Shown: positions 1 through 10,916 of the stretch, piece by piece
How the letters are laid out: each line of letters starts with the position of its first letter
How positions within the stretch are numbered: position 1 is the first letter of the stretch
From: Tenrec ecaudatus
Lineage: Eukaryota > Chordata > Mammalia > Afrosoricida > Tenrecidae
DNA: 64,000 nt
Assembly (NCBI RefSeq): GCF_050624435.1
Contig: NC_134539.1
Span: forward strand, 146,726,025-146,790,024
Direction of reading: 5' to 3'
The notes under the pieces: model-generated
The model's database searches: none
The model's input: the letters and a program-made list of their open reading frames with translations, nothing else
Told to the model about the DNA's origin: nothing
Translations under genes and position numbers: made by a program

Positions 1-243
1 GAAGTAAGGGGTACAAAGGAAGTGGCGGGGCTGGCCCAGTGCAAGGGAGTCCCAAAGCTTTTCTAAGGGACCCCAGCTTTGCTCATCTGCAACCTTCCGA
101 AATTGATACACATATAACTGGATGGATAACTGGAAGGTTGATGGGCTTGAAACCACCCAGCAGCTTGGCAGGAGAACACCCCCATCCCACCCCCCGCGAT
201 CTGCTTCGGTTCCCACGCTCACATGTCACTCATAGACCTCTCG

Positions 244-391
244 GACTCACCGCCACAGAGGTGATTCCAACTTCGCACAATCCCACAGGATGGAGTGGAG
301 CTGCTCTGAGGGCTTCTGAGAGTGCGGGTCTTTACAGAAGCAGGCGTTGCCACCGTTCTCCCTCAGGGTGGCTGGTGGATTTGGCCAATGA
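244..391 (-). repeat. AfroSINE fragment
   Basis: On the minus strand this reads as the middle and 3' body of an AfroSINE: a CTGGTGG box, a GGAGAA block, a CAGAAGCC block and a degraded CTCG-type end. A plus-strand SINE piece seems to abut it at about 125-230. Divergence is high, so the ends are approximate. Confidence 0.55.
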
Positions 392-654
392 CACACAACA
401 ACAATGCAATCCATGCCAGCTGATCACTCCTTCTATAAAAAAAAAAAAGGTGCCAGACATGTAGGGGGCATGTCCAGGGACCTTCAGCGACTACTGCACA
501 TGGCTCTGAAGGGGACTGGCTCTCCCAAAGAAAGTAAAAGCAAGAGCCAGTGAGATGTGGGCACCACCAGCAATATTGAAAGCACACCTTGTGCTCCCCA
601 GGAAAGGCTTAGCCTGATTTCGGGGGGCGGGTTGATAAGTGGTGTGATTCTGGG

Positions 655-868
655 TGTCTCTCTGGTGGCACCGTGGTCATGCGTTGGGTTGTTAACGCCA
701 AGTCGGCAGTGTGAAACCACCAGTAGCTCCACAGGAGAAAGAAGAACGTTTCTACTCCCTTAAAGTTACAGTCTCCGAAACCCAAAGGGGCAATTCTGTT
801 CTGTCCTACAGGGTTTCCGGTGTGTCGGCAATGACTTGCTGGCAGTGAGGGATTTTGTTGTTGTTGTT
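655..868 (+). repeat. AfroSINE, near full length
   Basis: The block order is typical of the family: tRNA-like head (TCTGGTGGCACCGTGGTCA), AACCACCAG, GGAGAAAG, CTCCCTTAAAG, CAGTCTC, GTTCTGTCCTA and a GGCAGTGAGGG tail running into TTG repeats. The tail directly abuts the antisense L1-type repeat that follows. Confidence 0.75.
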
Positions 869-1765
869 GTCTTTTTTAAAGATCATCTTATTGGGCGCTC
901 TTACAGCGCTTATAACAATCCATACATCAATTGTGTCAAGCACATTAGTACATTTGTTGCCATCATCATTTTCAAAACATTTTCTTTCTACTTGAACCCT
1001 TGGTATCAGCTCCTTTCCCCCCTCCCTCCCCCACCCTCGTGAACCCTTGATAAATTATTATTATTTTCATATCTTGCATCATCTGCTGTCTCCCTTCACC
1101 CATGTTTCTATTGTTCATCCCTGGGGGGCGGCTGTTATGTGTCGATCATTGCGATCGGTTCCCCCTTTCTCTCCACCTTCCCCCTACCCTCCTGGTATAA
1201 CCACTTCCATTTGTATTCCTGAGGGGTTTATCTGACCTGGATTCTGTGCATCGTGAGCTCTTATCTGTAGCAGTGTACCTGTTCCAGTCTAGTCAGAACT
1301 GAAAGGCAGGACTGGCGTCATGATAGTGGGGCGTGAGGAAGCATCAAGGAACCAGGGGAATTTTGTGTCTCATTGGTACTATACTGCACCCTGGCTGACT
1401 TGTCCTTTCCTTGTGACCCTTCTGTGAGGGGATGCCCTATTGTCTATAGGGTTTGGGGTCTGTGCTCCACCACCCCCTTGTTCCTGACAATATGTTTGTT
1501 TGTTTTTGCTTTTGGGTCTTCTGATGCCTGTTACCTGATCCTGTTGACACCTCATGATCACACAGGCTGGTATGCTTCTTGCATGTGAGCTTGTTGCTTC
1601 TCAGCTAGATGGCCGCCTGTTTATCTTCAAGCCCTTAAGACCCCAGATGCTCTATCTTTTGATAGCCTGGATCCATCTGCTTTCTTCACATTTGCTCATG
1701 CACCGGCTTTGTCTTCAGGAGTGTGAGCAGCACAGAATGCCAGGTTGTTAGGACAAGGCGTTCTT
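869..1765 (-). repeat. L1-type LINE 3' UTR, antisense
   Basis: Read on the minus strand, this ends in a TTGTGTCAAGCACA-like segment, a TTATAAGCG segment and an AATAAGATGATC 3' end with a short A-run, the terminus shared by about eight other copies in this window. Its inner part (clearest at 1600-1700) matches 26850-27000 on the opposite strand. Only untranslated 3' sequence is visible; I found no ORF2 coding. I infer an afrotherian L1 subfamily from the A-rich tails and the target duplications of sister copies. Confidence 0.7.
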
Positions 1766-2836
1766 GTGTTGAGGGCACGCTTGAGCAGAGGCCCAAAGTG
1801 ATGACAGTGAGCTGCCCTTGTTCTTTAGTAGAGAGGTGAGGTAGGGGGGGACTCCCCTTCCTAGGAATCCCTCTTCTGGGAGGAAGGGGAAGTCAAAAGA
1901 TGGGGTGGGGTGGGGAGTAGCAGCTAAGGAGCAAGGTTCGTGGTGAGGATTGCCATCTAGTGGCCGCTCACAGCAAAATACCCGCCAGGTTGGGGCGGGT
2001 AGGAGGGAGAGATGGGAGAGAAAAGAGAGGGGCTGGGGGAGTCGGGAAAAGAGAGAGAGATGGAGATCTAGTGCCAAAGGACCCCTAGTGGCATAGTGGG
2101 TTCCAAGCTAGCTTGCTAACAACAAGGGTGGAGGGGTGAACCCACACTATTACATCAGTCTGGGTTAGAGAGGATGGGGCCTGAACTCAGCAGGTAGCTG
2201 CGGAACAAAGGGGACCACAAGCTGCCAGCAGGCCTCGCTGGCTCTACCCCTGGGCTGCAGTATTAGGAGTCCCCCACATTACCCTTCTCGCAGTGTTTGG
2301 TCCCTTCGAAGTCTTTCCCAGACACCACCAGTAGCCCCTGGCAATCCCCCTCCATGCCCATCCCTAGGGATGTCCCTGCTTCACCACTCACAAGACTACT
2401 GGCTCTGTGGTAACAACCCTGACAACATGGACATGCAAATACATCCCAGAAGTTCGGGGGGGGGTGTCCCCCAGAGTTCTCACTGAGTCAGAGCCAAGCG
2501 TGGTCCTCAAGGCTGCGCTCCCACCCAGGGGCGAATTCTGACACCGGGCCTCCAAGCCTGGCACCCTGTCCTCAGAAAGCTCAGGGGTGATGCAGGCCAC
2601 CAAGGCTAGGGATCCATAGCTGAGGCCAGCTCTGGTCTTCACTGCCCACGATGATCTTTGACTCTATTAGTTTAAGTCCCTTGATGCCCTCCACCCTTTC
2701 TTAAGATGTGCTGGGATACAATCACGCCCCCCCCCCAACCCGGGTTTGGGCCTTCCCTGCGTGGAGGATGGGGTCAAGGGTGTGGGCATCTGAAATAGAA
2801 AGGAAGCACAGTTTTGGGGAACCTGGACCTTTGGTC
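1766..2836. other. Unassigned intergenic sequence
   Basis: I recognise no gene here. The stretch has a purine-rich tract (about 1840-2070), a short SINE head-like piece at about 2078-2130 and a cytosine run near 2727. Open frames are short and lack family motifs. Confidence 0.5.
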
Positions 2837-2857
2837 CATTATGGAGTGAATCATGTT

Positions 2858-2907
<50 letters not shown>

Positions 2908-3310
2908 ATATGTTGACCCTTGGGTCAAATGAATGACTTTTAATTCCTGGCAGGGGTGAATGTGACATGACTTGAGGATAAGGTCTTTGAAGAGCATGAC
3001 CAGGTGGGGTCACATGAAAGGACATTGCAGGAGGTGGACCCTAACCCTGATGGCCCTATGAAGATGAGGCAGAGGCAGTGTCACCGTGGGTCCTTGAGTG
3101 TCACCGGAAGCCAGGGGAGGGGCAGGGGGCCAGACTCTCCCTCCAGAAGCTCGTCCTTAGCAGGAGTCAACACGCTGATACCCTGGGTTTGGACCCCGAG
3201 CCTGCAGAATGGGGGGGCCATTACACGCCACCCCGTTGATAGTACCGTCTTACAGAGGCGACCCTGGGGAGCAGACATAGGCCCTTCGACTGCAAAGACC
3301 CTGTGAGGTG
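2837..3310 (+). mobile_element. MLT1-like (MaLR) LTR fossil
   Basis: The order GTGAAT, then GATATGTTGACCC, GAATGTGAC, AAGGTCTTTG and GTGGACCCTAA is that of MaLR (MLT1-type) LTRs, an ancient eutherian ERVL-related family. It looks like a solo LTR, old and broken. A CA microsatellite expanded inside its 5' part. Confidence 0.55.
2861..2905. repeat. (CA)n microsatellite
   Basis: About 22 uninterrupted CA units lie inside the MLT1-like LTR. The open frames across this tract are repeat translations only. Confidence 0.95.
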
Positions 3311-4126
3311 TCAAAGAGGGGACATACGGGACAAAGAGGGGACACGTTGAGGTCTGTGTCTTGGGCTTGGTGTGGGGGCATGTCTGGGGCGGAGCGGAGG
3401 CTCCAGGAGTTGTCAGTGGAGAGGTGGTCGAGCTGGGAGAGGAGCTGAGGGGTGGTGGGAAGTTGGCTGTTGGTGACGGGCTGGAGTGAGATGCCTGGCT
3501 GGGACGATCTGAGCATTCCGTTGATCTCAGCAGTGCTGTCAGAGGAAGCTGGCTGTGCCTGGAGTCTGTAACTCAGCTCTCTGCCACCCATGGGCCACGA
3601 GTGAGAGCCTCTGTTATAAATGGCAACGTGGACTGGCACGGGCTGATAGGCTGATGCCCGAACACATTGGTTTATTTTTGGTCCCCCTTGTGTATGCAAG
3701 CCTGTTTCCCTTATCGATGGCAAACCCATGCAAGGAATGCAGAGCTGGCTCAATCCCTGAGAACTTGACCATGTCCTCGCAGATGCATATCTGAAGTGAG
3801 TGTGTGCTGGGCTTTTCATGGCTTCTTTGGGTCAGAGGACCTCTTTGTTGGGCTTCTAATCTTTCACAGGAGCTCAGTTCCAGGGATCGCTAGGAGCCGC
3901 AGGGCAACAGCACTCACCATGAGCACTCCTGGTTTGCCATCTCCACCCAGCGATGTGCTTCCCCACGTGGGGGGTTAAGGCAACCACTCTCTGCCTCTCA
4001 TCGGACTAGGCCCTCCACGGACTCCCACCAGCCTGGCATTCCTGATGGGTTCCCTTCTCAGAGCTCTTGGGAGAATCTTTCCCAGCCACTCTCAAGGAGA
4101 AATGGGAGCGCTGTTTTTGTTTTTAA
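3311..4126. other. Unassigned intergenic sequence
   Basis: No repeat block or coding motif is recognisable. A 189-codon minus-strand frame crosses the left part (3250-3819), but it is compositionally unremarkable, shows no domain and also overlaps the LTR fossil, so I treat it as chance. Confidence 0.45.
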
Positions 4127-4350
4127 ATGACTTATCCCACAGCAAGGGCAGGCTACATCGTCAGGAGAGACCAGTCCCTGGAGAAGGACCTCATGCTTGG
4201 TCAGGGGAAAAGAGGACGATGGATGGACACCGTGGCTGCAACAATGGGCTTAAATATACTAAGTGTGAGGACCGGGCGAGGTTTCCTTCTGTGGTCCAGG
4301 GGTCGCTATGAGTCGGAATCCACTCAACATTACCCAGCCACCATAGGCTA
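4127..4350 (+). repeat. RTE/BovB-type LINE 3' end
   Basis: The translation carries the C-terminal signature of afrotherian RTE ORFs (SLEKDLMLG, then MDTVAATMG, RTGRG and a YESEST-like end), followed by a short ACCCAGCC tail instead of the usual CAA repeats. The copy is 5'-truncated and degraded. Sister copies lie at 16912-18270, 22612-22744, 24432-24625 and 27530-29862. Confidence 0.75.
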
Positions 4351-4495
4351 GGGATCCCATAGGCTAGGGATCATTCTTTCTGCCTCTGTTTTTCTGTATT
4401 GGCCGTGTGGGGGATCATCTGTTATGTTCCTTCCTGCCATCTCCCAGTGCATGGACATAAGTCTTTTTAGACCCTTCTGAAGAAGCATGTCTCAA

Positions 4496-4712
4496 AAAGA
4501 AAACAAACGAGCTGAACGCACCACCACCAAGTTGATTCCGGTTCATTGAGACCCTATAGAACAGAGAACTGTCCCGGCGGGTTTCTGAGACTGTGAGGTT
4601 TTCAGGAGTAGAAAGCCTCATCTTTCTCCCTCAGAGCGACTGGTGATTTGGAGTGACTGACCTTGTGGTTTGCAGCCCATGATGTAACTCGTGATGCCAC
4701 CAGGGGCCCTGA
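4496..4712 (-). repeat. AfroSINE, near full length
   Basis: Minus-strand reading gives head GGTGGCATCACG, then GGTCAGTCACTCC, GAGGGAGAAAGATG, CTTTCTACTCC, CTCAGAAACCCG, CCTATAGGGTCTC and a TTGGTGGTGG tail. Confidence 0.75.
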
Positions 4713-5071
4713 AGAGATGCGTAATGCCCCAGCATCACATAGCCCAGCTTGTTCCAGCCCCAGGAATTCTTACCACGGCAGGGGTGTATGTATTTCCCCC
4801 AAAGCAGTTCTCACCCTCTGAAACCGTCTCGTGTACTCACTCGTGTGTGTCCTGTCTGCCTCCCTGCCCTAGAATGTGAGTCGCGTGGACCGTCCCCCGG
4901 CAGCGGAGCAGTGTCTGGCCACAGACCCTTTAGCTCACAGAACGCTTGCTGACTGACTTGCAAAGCCAATCATTTCTAAAATTCATATGAAATCCGGTTT
5001 TCATGAACTCATCATGAGTCTTCTTTTTGATATTCAAAGAATGGCATTTCCAAATTCAGCTCCTATTATTC

Positions 5072-5175
5072 CCTGATTGGTCAAATGGTTAGTGCACTTG
5101 CCTGCTAACTGAGAAGCTGGAGGTTTGAATCCAGCCAGAAGGGCCTTTGAAGAAAGACCTGGTGATATATATGAT
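5072..5175 (+). repeat. AfroSINE head fragment
   Basis: This is a tRNA-like head (GGTTAGTGCACTTGCC, then GGTTTGAATCC, a B-box-like match) continuing into AAGAAAGACCTGGTGAT, typical of a different AfroSINE subfamily. It stops where the mariner relic begins. Confidence 0.65.
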
Positions 5176-5700
5176 CTATATTACACACACCTCAATTTTT
5201 CCCAAAGCAATGTATTTAAATTATCTTACAAAACCTTATCACCTTTAAAATACTCTCCATTACACTTAATACATTTGTCAAATCTGAGATTTCATTCTCA
5301 GAAAGATTTTTCATATTCATCTGTTTGGATGGCTGACAGCACCTCCTTCATTTTTTTCTTCACCTCTACTACATCGTCAAATCACTGTCCTGTCATGTCC
5401 GTATTCATTCTCGGAAACCAAAAGAAGTCGCACAGAGTGAGATCAGGAGAGTAAGGTGCATGGGGCAAGAGAGGCATGCTGTGTTTTGCCCAAAACTGGC
5501 GCACTGAGATACTGCATGAGCAGGCCCACTGTCCTGGCAAAACCAGTCCCCCGCCTGCCACAAATCAGGCCTTTTTTTGTCACACAGTTACGCAATCTTT
5601 TCAGAACCTCCAATTAGAGAGCTTGATTAAAAGTCTGACCTGGTGGAACAAACTCCAAATGCACTATCCCTCTCACATTAAAAAAAAAAAAGAAAAGAGC
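5176..5700 (-). mobile_element. mariner (TcMar) transposase relic
   Basis: Conceptual minus-strand translation shows scattered but ordered mariner transposase motifs: CDKKRPDLWQAG, then FCQDSGPAHA (the HQDNAPAH catalytic block), a SPDL/CDFF-like stretch, and near the C-terminus EVKKKM and CNGEYFKGDK. Together these cover roughly the C-terminal half of a ~340-residue transposase. Frames change and stops interrupt it, so it is dead. The N-terminal helix-turn-helix part was not found, and I could not define terminal inverted repeats. It is adjacent to, or inserted in, an AfroSINE. Confidence 0.75.
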
Positions 5701-5828
5701 ATCGGTTTCTTTTGGGGGGGTCCCCCATATATATTTAATTTTATCCAATGCCAACTTATTTAGCATTATGTAACACGTAGTTTAATGACTTTGCCATCAA
5801 CAATCTCTCCTTTTTAAATCATCTTCCC

Positions 5829-6062
5829 TTGGACTCAAGAGGAGCCCTGGTGGAGTAGTGGGCGACATGTTGGGCTGCTACCACCGCAAGGTCAGCAGTT
5901 CGAAGCCACCGGCCAATCTGTGGGAGAAAGTAGAGGCTTTCTACTCCCGTAAAGAGCGACAGTCTCAGAAACCCACAGGGGCAGTTCTACCCTGTCCTAT
6001 AAGATCACTATGAGTTGGAATTGACTCAATGGCAGTGAGTTTGGTTTTCGTGTTTCGACTCT
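5829..6062 (+). repeat. AfroSINE, full length
   Basis: All family blocks are present from GAGCCCTGGTGG through AAGGTCAGCAGTTCG, TTTCTACTCCCGTAAAGAG, CAGAAACCCACAGGGGC and ATGGCAGTGAGTTTGG. This is one of the least diverged copies here and a good reference for the others. Confidence 0.9.
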
Positions 6063-6244
6063 AGTTAACACACATCTGCCTGCTAGTCACGGCCTGATCC
6101 TCTTCCACCCTCCTGCCCTCAGGCAGTTTAACAACAACAACAACAACAACAAACAAGCCCAGTGCTATCCAGCCATTGCCAACTCATTGTGGCCATAAGG
6201 GCTCCTAAGAGTTCCTCAGCAGAGGCTCCTAAGCCGGCAAATCT

Positions 6245-7165
6245 TTTTTTGTTGTTGCATATAATTGACTTATCATATAATTCAATAGTTCATTTACATC
6301 AAGCAGAGTTATGAAATCATCACCACACGCCGTTTCAGAACATTTTCTTCATTTTTGTACTCATCGATACTAGCTCCCCATTTCCCCCCATTCTCTCCTG
6401 CTAGGCTTTCAAAAACCATGAATCCAATTACAGTCTCTAGAGATTCACCCAGCCTGATTTCATATATAGAAAGACATTAAAAAACAAACAAAGCTACCAA
6501 GAATAGCAAAGTAAAACAGACAAAAACCTCAATAGAAAAGAAAGCAGAGGTATTAAAAACTAGAACCAATTCCAATGGCTTGTAAGACCAGCGGAGAGGC
6601 TGCTCACCTTTAACCTGCTGCCTGCGCAACAATCCACTTCCCACGGCGTTCTGCCTGACAGCACGCGCTTCACATCCCTGTAAGCCACGTGCATCTCCCC
6701 TTCAATGTTTTTTTTTAACTGAAATAGCCTTAAAATTGGTCAGGAGAGAGCTCCAATGATACGATGTTATGTTTTGACTTCACGATGCTCTTTGGCTGAC
6801 AGCAGGCTGTTTCCATCCGTGGACTATTAATGGAGGGGTTCATCAGAGGCTTAATCCATGTGGAGACGCTGCAAATGGATTTTGGCCTTCCACTGTCATC
6901 CACAGACAGCCTTCTGCAAACCACCTGTTCACAGGTTAAGCTTCGATCCCATGCCCTCCTTTAGATTTGGATCCTATCATTACAAGCCTTGCATCACACA
7001 GGCTGGGGTGCCTCTTCCATGTCGATTTAGTTGGTGCCTCTCTTAGTTGGTTGCTTGTTTGAAAACTAGCCTTTCAGACCACAGATGCTATTCTTTCCGA
7101 TCGCCTGACACCATCTCGTTTCTTCACCACGCCTTGCTGTAGCACCTGTATCTTCAGTGGTCTCT
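6245..7165 (-). repeat. L1-type LINE 3' UTR, antisense, older subfamily
   Basis: Parallel to 18270-18930: both carry TTCTGCAA(A/G)CC, GGTGTC(A/T)GGC and TGAT(C/T)A blocks in the same order on the minus strand. The 3' part near 6250-6380 matches the GAAAATGTTTTGAAA-type terminus only weakly. No coding motif was seen. Confidence 0.6.
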
Positions 7166-7349
7166 TCCTGAGGGTGAACATCAAGCAGGGCCATGTCATA
7201 AGAAAGAATTATTCTTAAATCGGGGCTAGAATTAAGTGCAAGTCTCAAATCCGCTTTAGAAAAACCCAGCATTAAAGCTGCTGTGGATCACAGTTCTCCT
7301 CTGACACCATGTGGTCTCCAGGAGTCATGTCTATTCAATGACACCCCTC

Positions 7350-7870
7350 CCACCTTTAAAAAAAATTACCCAGTGTCAGTTATAATTGAGGCTCTCTAAG
7401 TTTTGGGTCTCCCTTATACTTTATTTAAAAATTACGGAGGACTTCAAGGAGCTTTTGGGTAGGTAGGGCCTTTTTTCCTTTTTTTGGCAGGTTCTATCTA
7501 ACATGGTTTATTGCAATAGAGAATAAAACCAAGATAATTTAGAAGATTCATTCATTCCTTTTTTTCAAAGGCAATAGTAAACCGATTACACATTACCAGT
7601 TTCCAGGGCCCCTCGGCCACCCATAAATAGCGAGAAGAGGTCTTGTTTGGCATCTTGGAAAATCCCTTTCGTGTCTGTTGCCATAGCAGACAGCAGAATC
7701 CTCCTATCTGCTTGTGCGTCCACCCTGTGGTGGATCACATGCCTCACTCGTGAGAGACTGAGAGTGAACAGCAAACAGCACAGGGCATTCTTTTGAAAAT
7801 AGTTTCAACCTCACGGAGTCCCTGAGAGAATCTTGGGAACCCCAGGGACCCTCAAAGAGCAGGTTGAGAG
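7350..7870. repeat. Ancient hAT-Charlie-like DNA transposon fragment
   Basis: The block GAGGCTCTCTAAGTTTTG, then TTATTTAAAAATTACGGAGG, and the closing GTTTCAACCTCACGGA with CCCCAGGGACCCTC resemble an old eutherian hAT-Charlie non-autonomous family. Orientation, subfamily and exact ends are uncertain. A 62-codon frame inside is not a gene. Confidence 0.45.
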
Positions 7871-8484
7871 CAGAGACTCGATTCCAATGGACAGGAGCAC
7901 TGGGCCTCTAACAGCTTCGCCTTCAACACGGCCCTTTTTCTCGTCCACAGCCTTTGCTTAGCTTCATATAAACAGATTTACTCCAGGATTGGTAAATCTA
8001 TAGAGACTGAACTGGATTAATAATTATCTAGGGCCATGGCAGGGGAGGTTAGGGAGGAAAGGAGCGCTAACAGCAACGATGACATAAAAAAAGAAATAAA
8101 TTTTTTTTTATAAAAAGAAGAAAATGCTCTGAAACCAATTGCGGAGATGATTGCACAACTCTTCTTAACAGGACGGAGCTATCGAATGGTACAATATGTG
8201 AATTATATGCCAATAAAAGTATTTTTAAAGCAACAATAACAAACAAGAGTCACGTTCCTTAGGACTCTGTGCGATTGCCCAAAGCAGCCCAGCAGCAGGA
8301 GATATGACAGAAAAGTAAACCAAAGTTGAAGAGGTGCTGCCCTTACACACGTTTGCGAGAGACAGGAAAAGGTGTTAAGAAAAGCCGGGCTTTGATGAGC
8401 ATGCTCTGTGTGCTCCCGGGTTTCCAACCAGGATTTCCCCAGTGGCAACAACTCTGCCAGCTAGCATTTGTTCTGCTGCTTTTG

Positions 8485-8526
8485 TAAACAAACAAACAAA
8501 CAAACAAACAAACAAACAAACAAACA
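8485..8526. repeat. (AAAC)n microsatellite
   Basis: About ten AAAC units in a row, just before an AfroSINE. Confidence 0.95.
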
Positions 8527-8576
8527 GGAGCTCAGGAAATGCCAACCATTTATCCAGAACTTCAAAGTGCATAAGT

Positions 8577-9165
8577 GCTGGTGATGTAGTGGTTACGCAT
8601 TGGGCTGCTAACCACAAGGTCAGCAGTTTGGAACCACCAACCGCTCTTTGGGCAAAAAAGGAAGTTTTCTACTCCGTAAAGAGTTATAGTCTCGCCGGAT
8701 AGGGCAAGATATGACAAAATAACGATGTATAAATTACCAAGAGCACATGAGGGAGGGGGGAGCGGGGAGGGAGGGGAAATGAAAAAAGAGGACTGATGCA
8801 AAGGGCTTAAGTGGAGAGCAAATGCTTTGAGAATGATTGGGGCAGGGAAAGTATGGATGTGCTTTATACAATTGATGTATGTATATGTTTGGATTGTGAT
8901 AAGAGTTGTATGAGCCCCTAATAAAATGTAAAAAAAGAAAAGAGGAGAGAAAAAAAAGAAAATGATTAGGGCAAAGAATGTACAGATGTGCTTTATACAA
9001 TTGATGTATGTATATGTATGGACTGTGATAAGAGTTGTATGAGCCCCTAATAAAATGTTTTTAATAAAAAAAGAGTTATAGTCTCAGAAACCTACAGTTC
9101 CACCCTGCCCTCTAGGGTCACCATGAGTCAGAACCAACTCAATGACAGTGAGTTTAGTGAGAGTT
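8577..9165 (+). repeat. AfroSINE split by an L1 3'-end insertion
   Basis: The 5' half (head to CCGTAAAGAGTTATAGTCTC) lies at 8577-8693 and the 3' half (from the repeated AAAGAGTTATAGTCTC to a GACAGTGAGTTTAG tail) at 9070-9165. The interrupting block is listed separately. Confidence 0.9.
8694..9069 (+). mobile_element. L1-type 3'-end insertion, two tails in tandem, with 16-bp target duplication
   Basis: A 5'-truncated LINE 3' UTR starts at a GGATAGGGCAAGATATGAC block and ends CCTAATAAAATGT plus A-run near 8933. A second, shorter copy of the same 3' end (about 8956-9069) follows. The pair is bracketed by perfect 16-bp repeats AAAGAGTTATAGTCTC (8678-8693 and 9070-9085), which are the SINE target. 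Target duplication, A-tail and a bottom-strand nick at CTCTTT/A are hallmarks of L1 endonuclease-primed insertion. The second tail may have inserted into the A-run of the first. Confidence 0.85.
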
Positions 9166-9362
9166 GGGGGTTGGTGAATGCTGGCAAGGTTGGCAGTTCT
9201 GACTGCAAGGTTGGCAGTTCAAACCCACTAGCCAGCAGCTCCATGGGAGAAGAGGTGGCTGTCTGCTCCTGTAAAAACATACAGCCCTGGAAACCCACTA
9301 TAGATACGGTCACTATGGGTTAGAATCGACTCAAAGGCAGTGGGCTTGGTTTTGTTGTTTTG
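9166..9362 (+). repeat. AfroSINE
   Basis: It follows the split SINE directly. It has a duplicated CTG(A/C)AAGGTTGGCAGTTC piece near 9185-9220, then AACCCACTAGCC, GTCTGCTCCTGTAAA, GTCACTATGGG and GGCAGTGGGCTTGG. Confidence 0.8.
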
Positions 9363-9748
9363 GCCATTCACAAGCCTCTTTTACTCCCCAAATAGATCTC
9401 TTACCATGGAATTCTTGACTAATACCCATAACATAAATGCACACAAAGCCAACTAGAAATAATTAAGAGTGTACTGAACAGATCACAACTTATTATTTTG
9501 CATCCATGAATCAAAAATATATATCCTTTTTTCCCTCTTTTCATGTTGTCTAGCTAAAAAAAACCAAACTCAAACAAAGAAAATCAGCCCGTGTTTTGTT
9601 TAGTTTTTTCTTCCAAGTTTGAAAAGCAACAGGAGGCAGGCACCCCTCAGCTGGTGGTGGTTCCAGACCCCTGCCAGAGGGGAGCCACTCAGTCCCTCCA
9701 GTGACAGGAATCTCTGTCCAGTGCGTAGGACAGTTACATTTACACTAC

Positions 9749-9978
9749 CAGGCGTGCTCAAACTACGGCCCGCGGGCCACATGCGGCCCGCCAAGGACAT
9801 TTCTCCAGCCCGCCAGGTGTTTTTGCCCCGTTTGTTATTTAACTTCAAAATAAGATATGTGCAGTGTGCATAGGAATTTTTTCATAGTTGGTTTTTTTTT
9901 TTAAACTATAGTCCGGTCCTCCAACGCGTCTGAGGGACAGGGAACTGGCCCCCTGTTTAAAAAGTTTGAGGAGCTCTG
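9749..9978. mobile_element. hAT-like non-autonomous element (CAG...CTG)
   Basis: The two ends are imperfect inverted repeats: CAGGCGTGCTCAAACT on the left and the complement of CAGAGCTCCTCAAACTTTTT on the right. The interior has GCCCGCGGGCCACATGCGGC. Length is ~230 bp with no coding. The flanking 8 bases do not form a convincing duplication, so the exact ends or the family may be off. Confidence 0.6.
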
Positions 9979-10534
9979 GGGTAGACCGTGCAATGGCGTA
10001 TGAAAAAGTTCAAGCTATCGTGAGGATTAGCAAAAGGAGACACGCCGTTGGGAATAGCGCACCGGCAGGCTTGCCTCGTGCAGCGTTGCCCCAGGCCACC
10101 AATCTGCCAAAAATGTCTAACCTTTGAAGTGCAATAAGCAGCAGAGGAAGTGGCATGAACAACAACACCATAAGGCAAAGCACAAGATACTGAGGTAAGC
10201 CCCACACCGAAGACCAACCAAACGTCTCTAAAATCGTTACACTGGCTATGGTACAGCAAGAGGTGTCAAGTAGCCGCAACGAGTGGGCTATGATGTGTCC
10301 AAGGTCATGGGGCTAGTAGCGCAATGCCTTGTGGTGAGTCGACTCCATGGCCGTCGTCACCACCGCCGAAGCATGCCACATGGTGCAGTCACCCGCTAGG
10401 GCTTTGGTGGTGCTGTGGCAGAAATCTCCCCTTCCGTGGGAGAGACCCCGCTGGATTCTTGGACAAATGTGCCTCATGGGCAGCCTGGGAGCCTGGGGAA
10501 GCTTGTGTATGGTCAACAGGCTTTCAGTTGGCGC
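9979..10534. other. Unassigned sequence
   Basis: Two overlapping minus-strand frames (100 and 89 codons) cover 9957-10279, but neither shows a motif I recognise. The base composition differs from the flanking repeats. It could be an unlisted transposon or unique DNA. Confidence 0.4.
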
Positions 10535-10690
10535 TTCCCGAGAAGACAGGCCAGCTAATCTGCTTCTGAGAGTCAGCCATGAACAGATCTGCCCAGGTCA
10601 TGGATGACCCGGCCTGGGCAGCCTGGTGGCTGGCGCTGGCATGAATTGCTGGCTGCCGGAATGCCAGCTAACAACAATGACAAGAGGAGT
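10535..10690 (+). repeat. AfroSINE-related fragment
   Basis: It has the AATCTGCTTCTGAGAGTCAG middle block of the RTE-tailed AfroSINE subfamily and ends in GCTAACAACAATGAC, a CAA-type tail. The sequence between is rearranged. Confidence 0.5.
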
Positions 10691-10873
10691 TGATTTAAAG
10701 CCATCTCTAATAAATGATGTGGGGGGAAAAAATCAAGGTGGCCTATGATATGATGTCATGTACATTTCAAAATGTGTGCATTAATGCGCACCCACAACTT
10801 GGTTCTGGCATGTACTCAGAGGGGCTATGAACAGGAGAAGAGCCCATTTGTCTACCATCTTGCACCCCCTCCC

Positions 10874-10874
<1 letters not shown>

Positions 10875-10914
<40 letters not shown>
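10875..10914. repeat. (CA)n microsatellite
   Basis: About 19 CA units. Confidence 0.95.

Positions 10915-10916
<2 letters not shown>

Noticed and set aside
1950-1975. CTCF-like motif (CCATCTAGTGGCCGC)
   Set aside because: It misses consensus at two or more core positions; I cannot support a site without binding data.
5072-5120. tRNA gene
   Set aside because: The A- and B-box-like sequence belongs to the tRNA-derived head of an AfroSINE; there is no acceptor stem or full cloverleaf.
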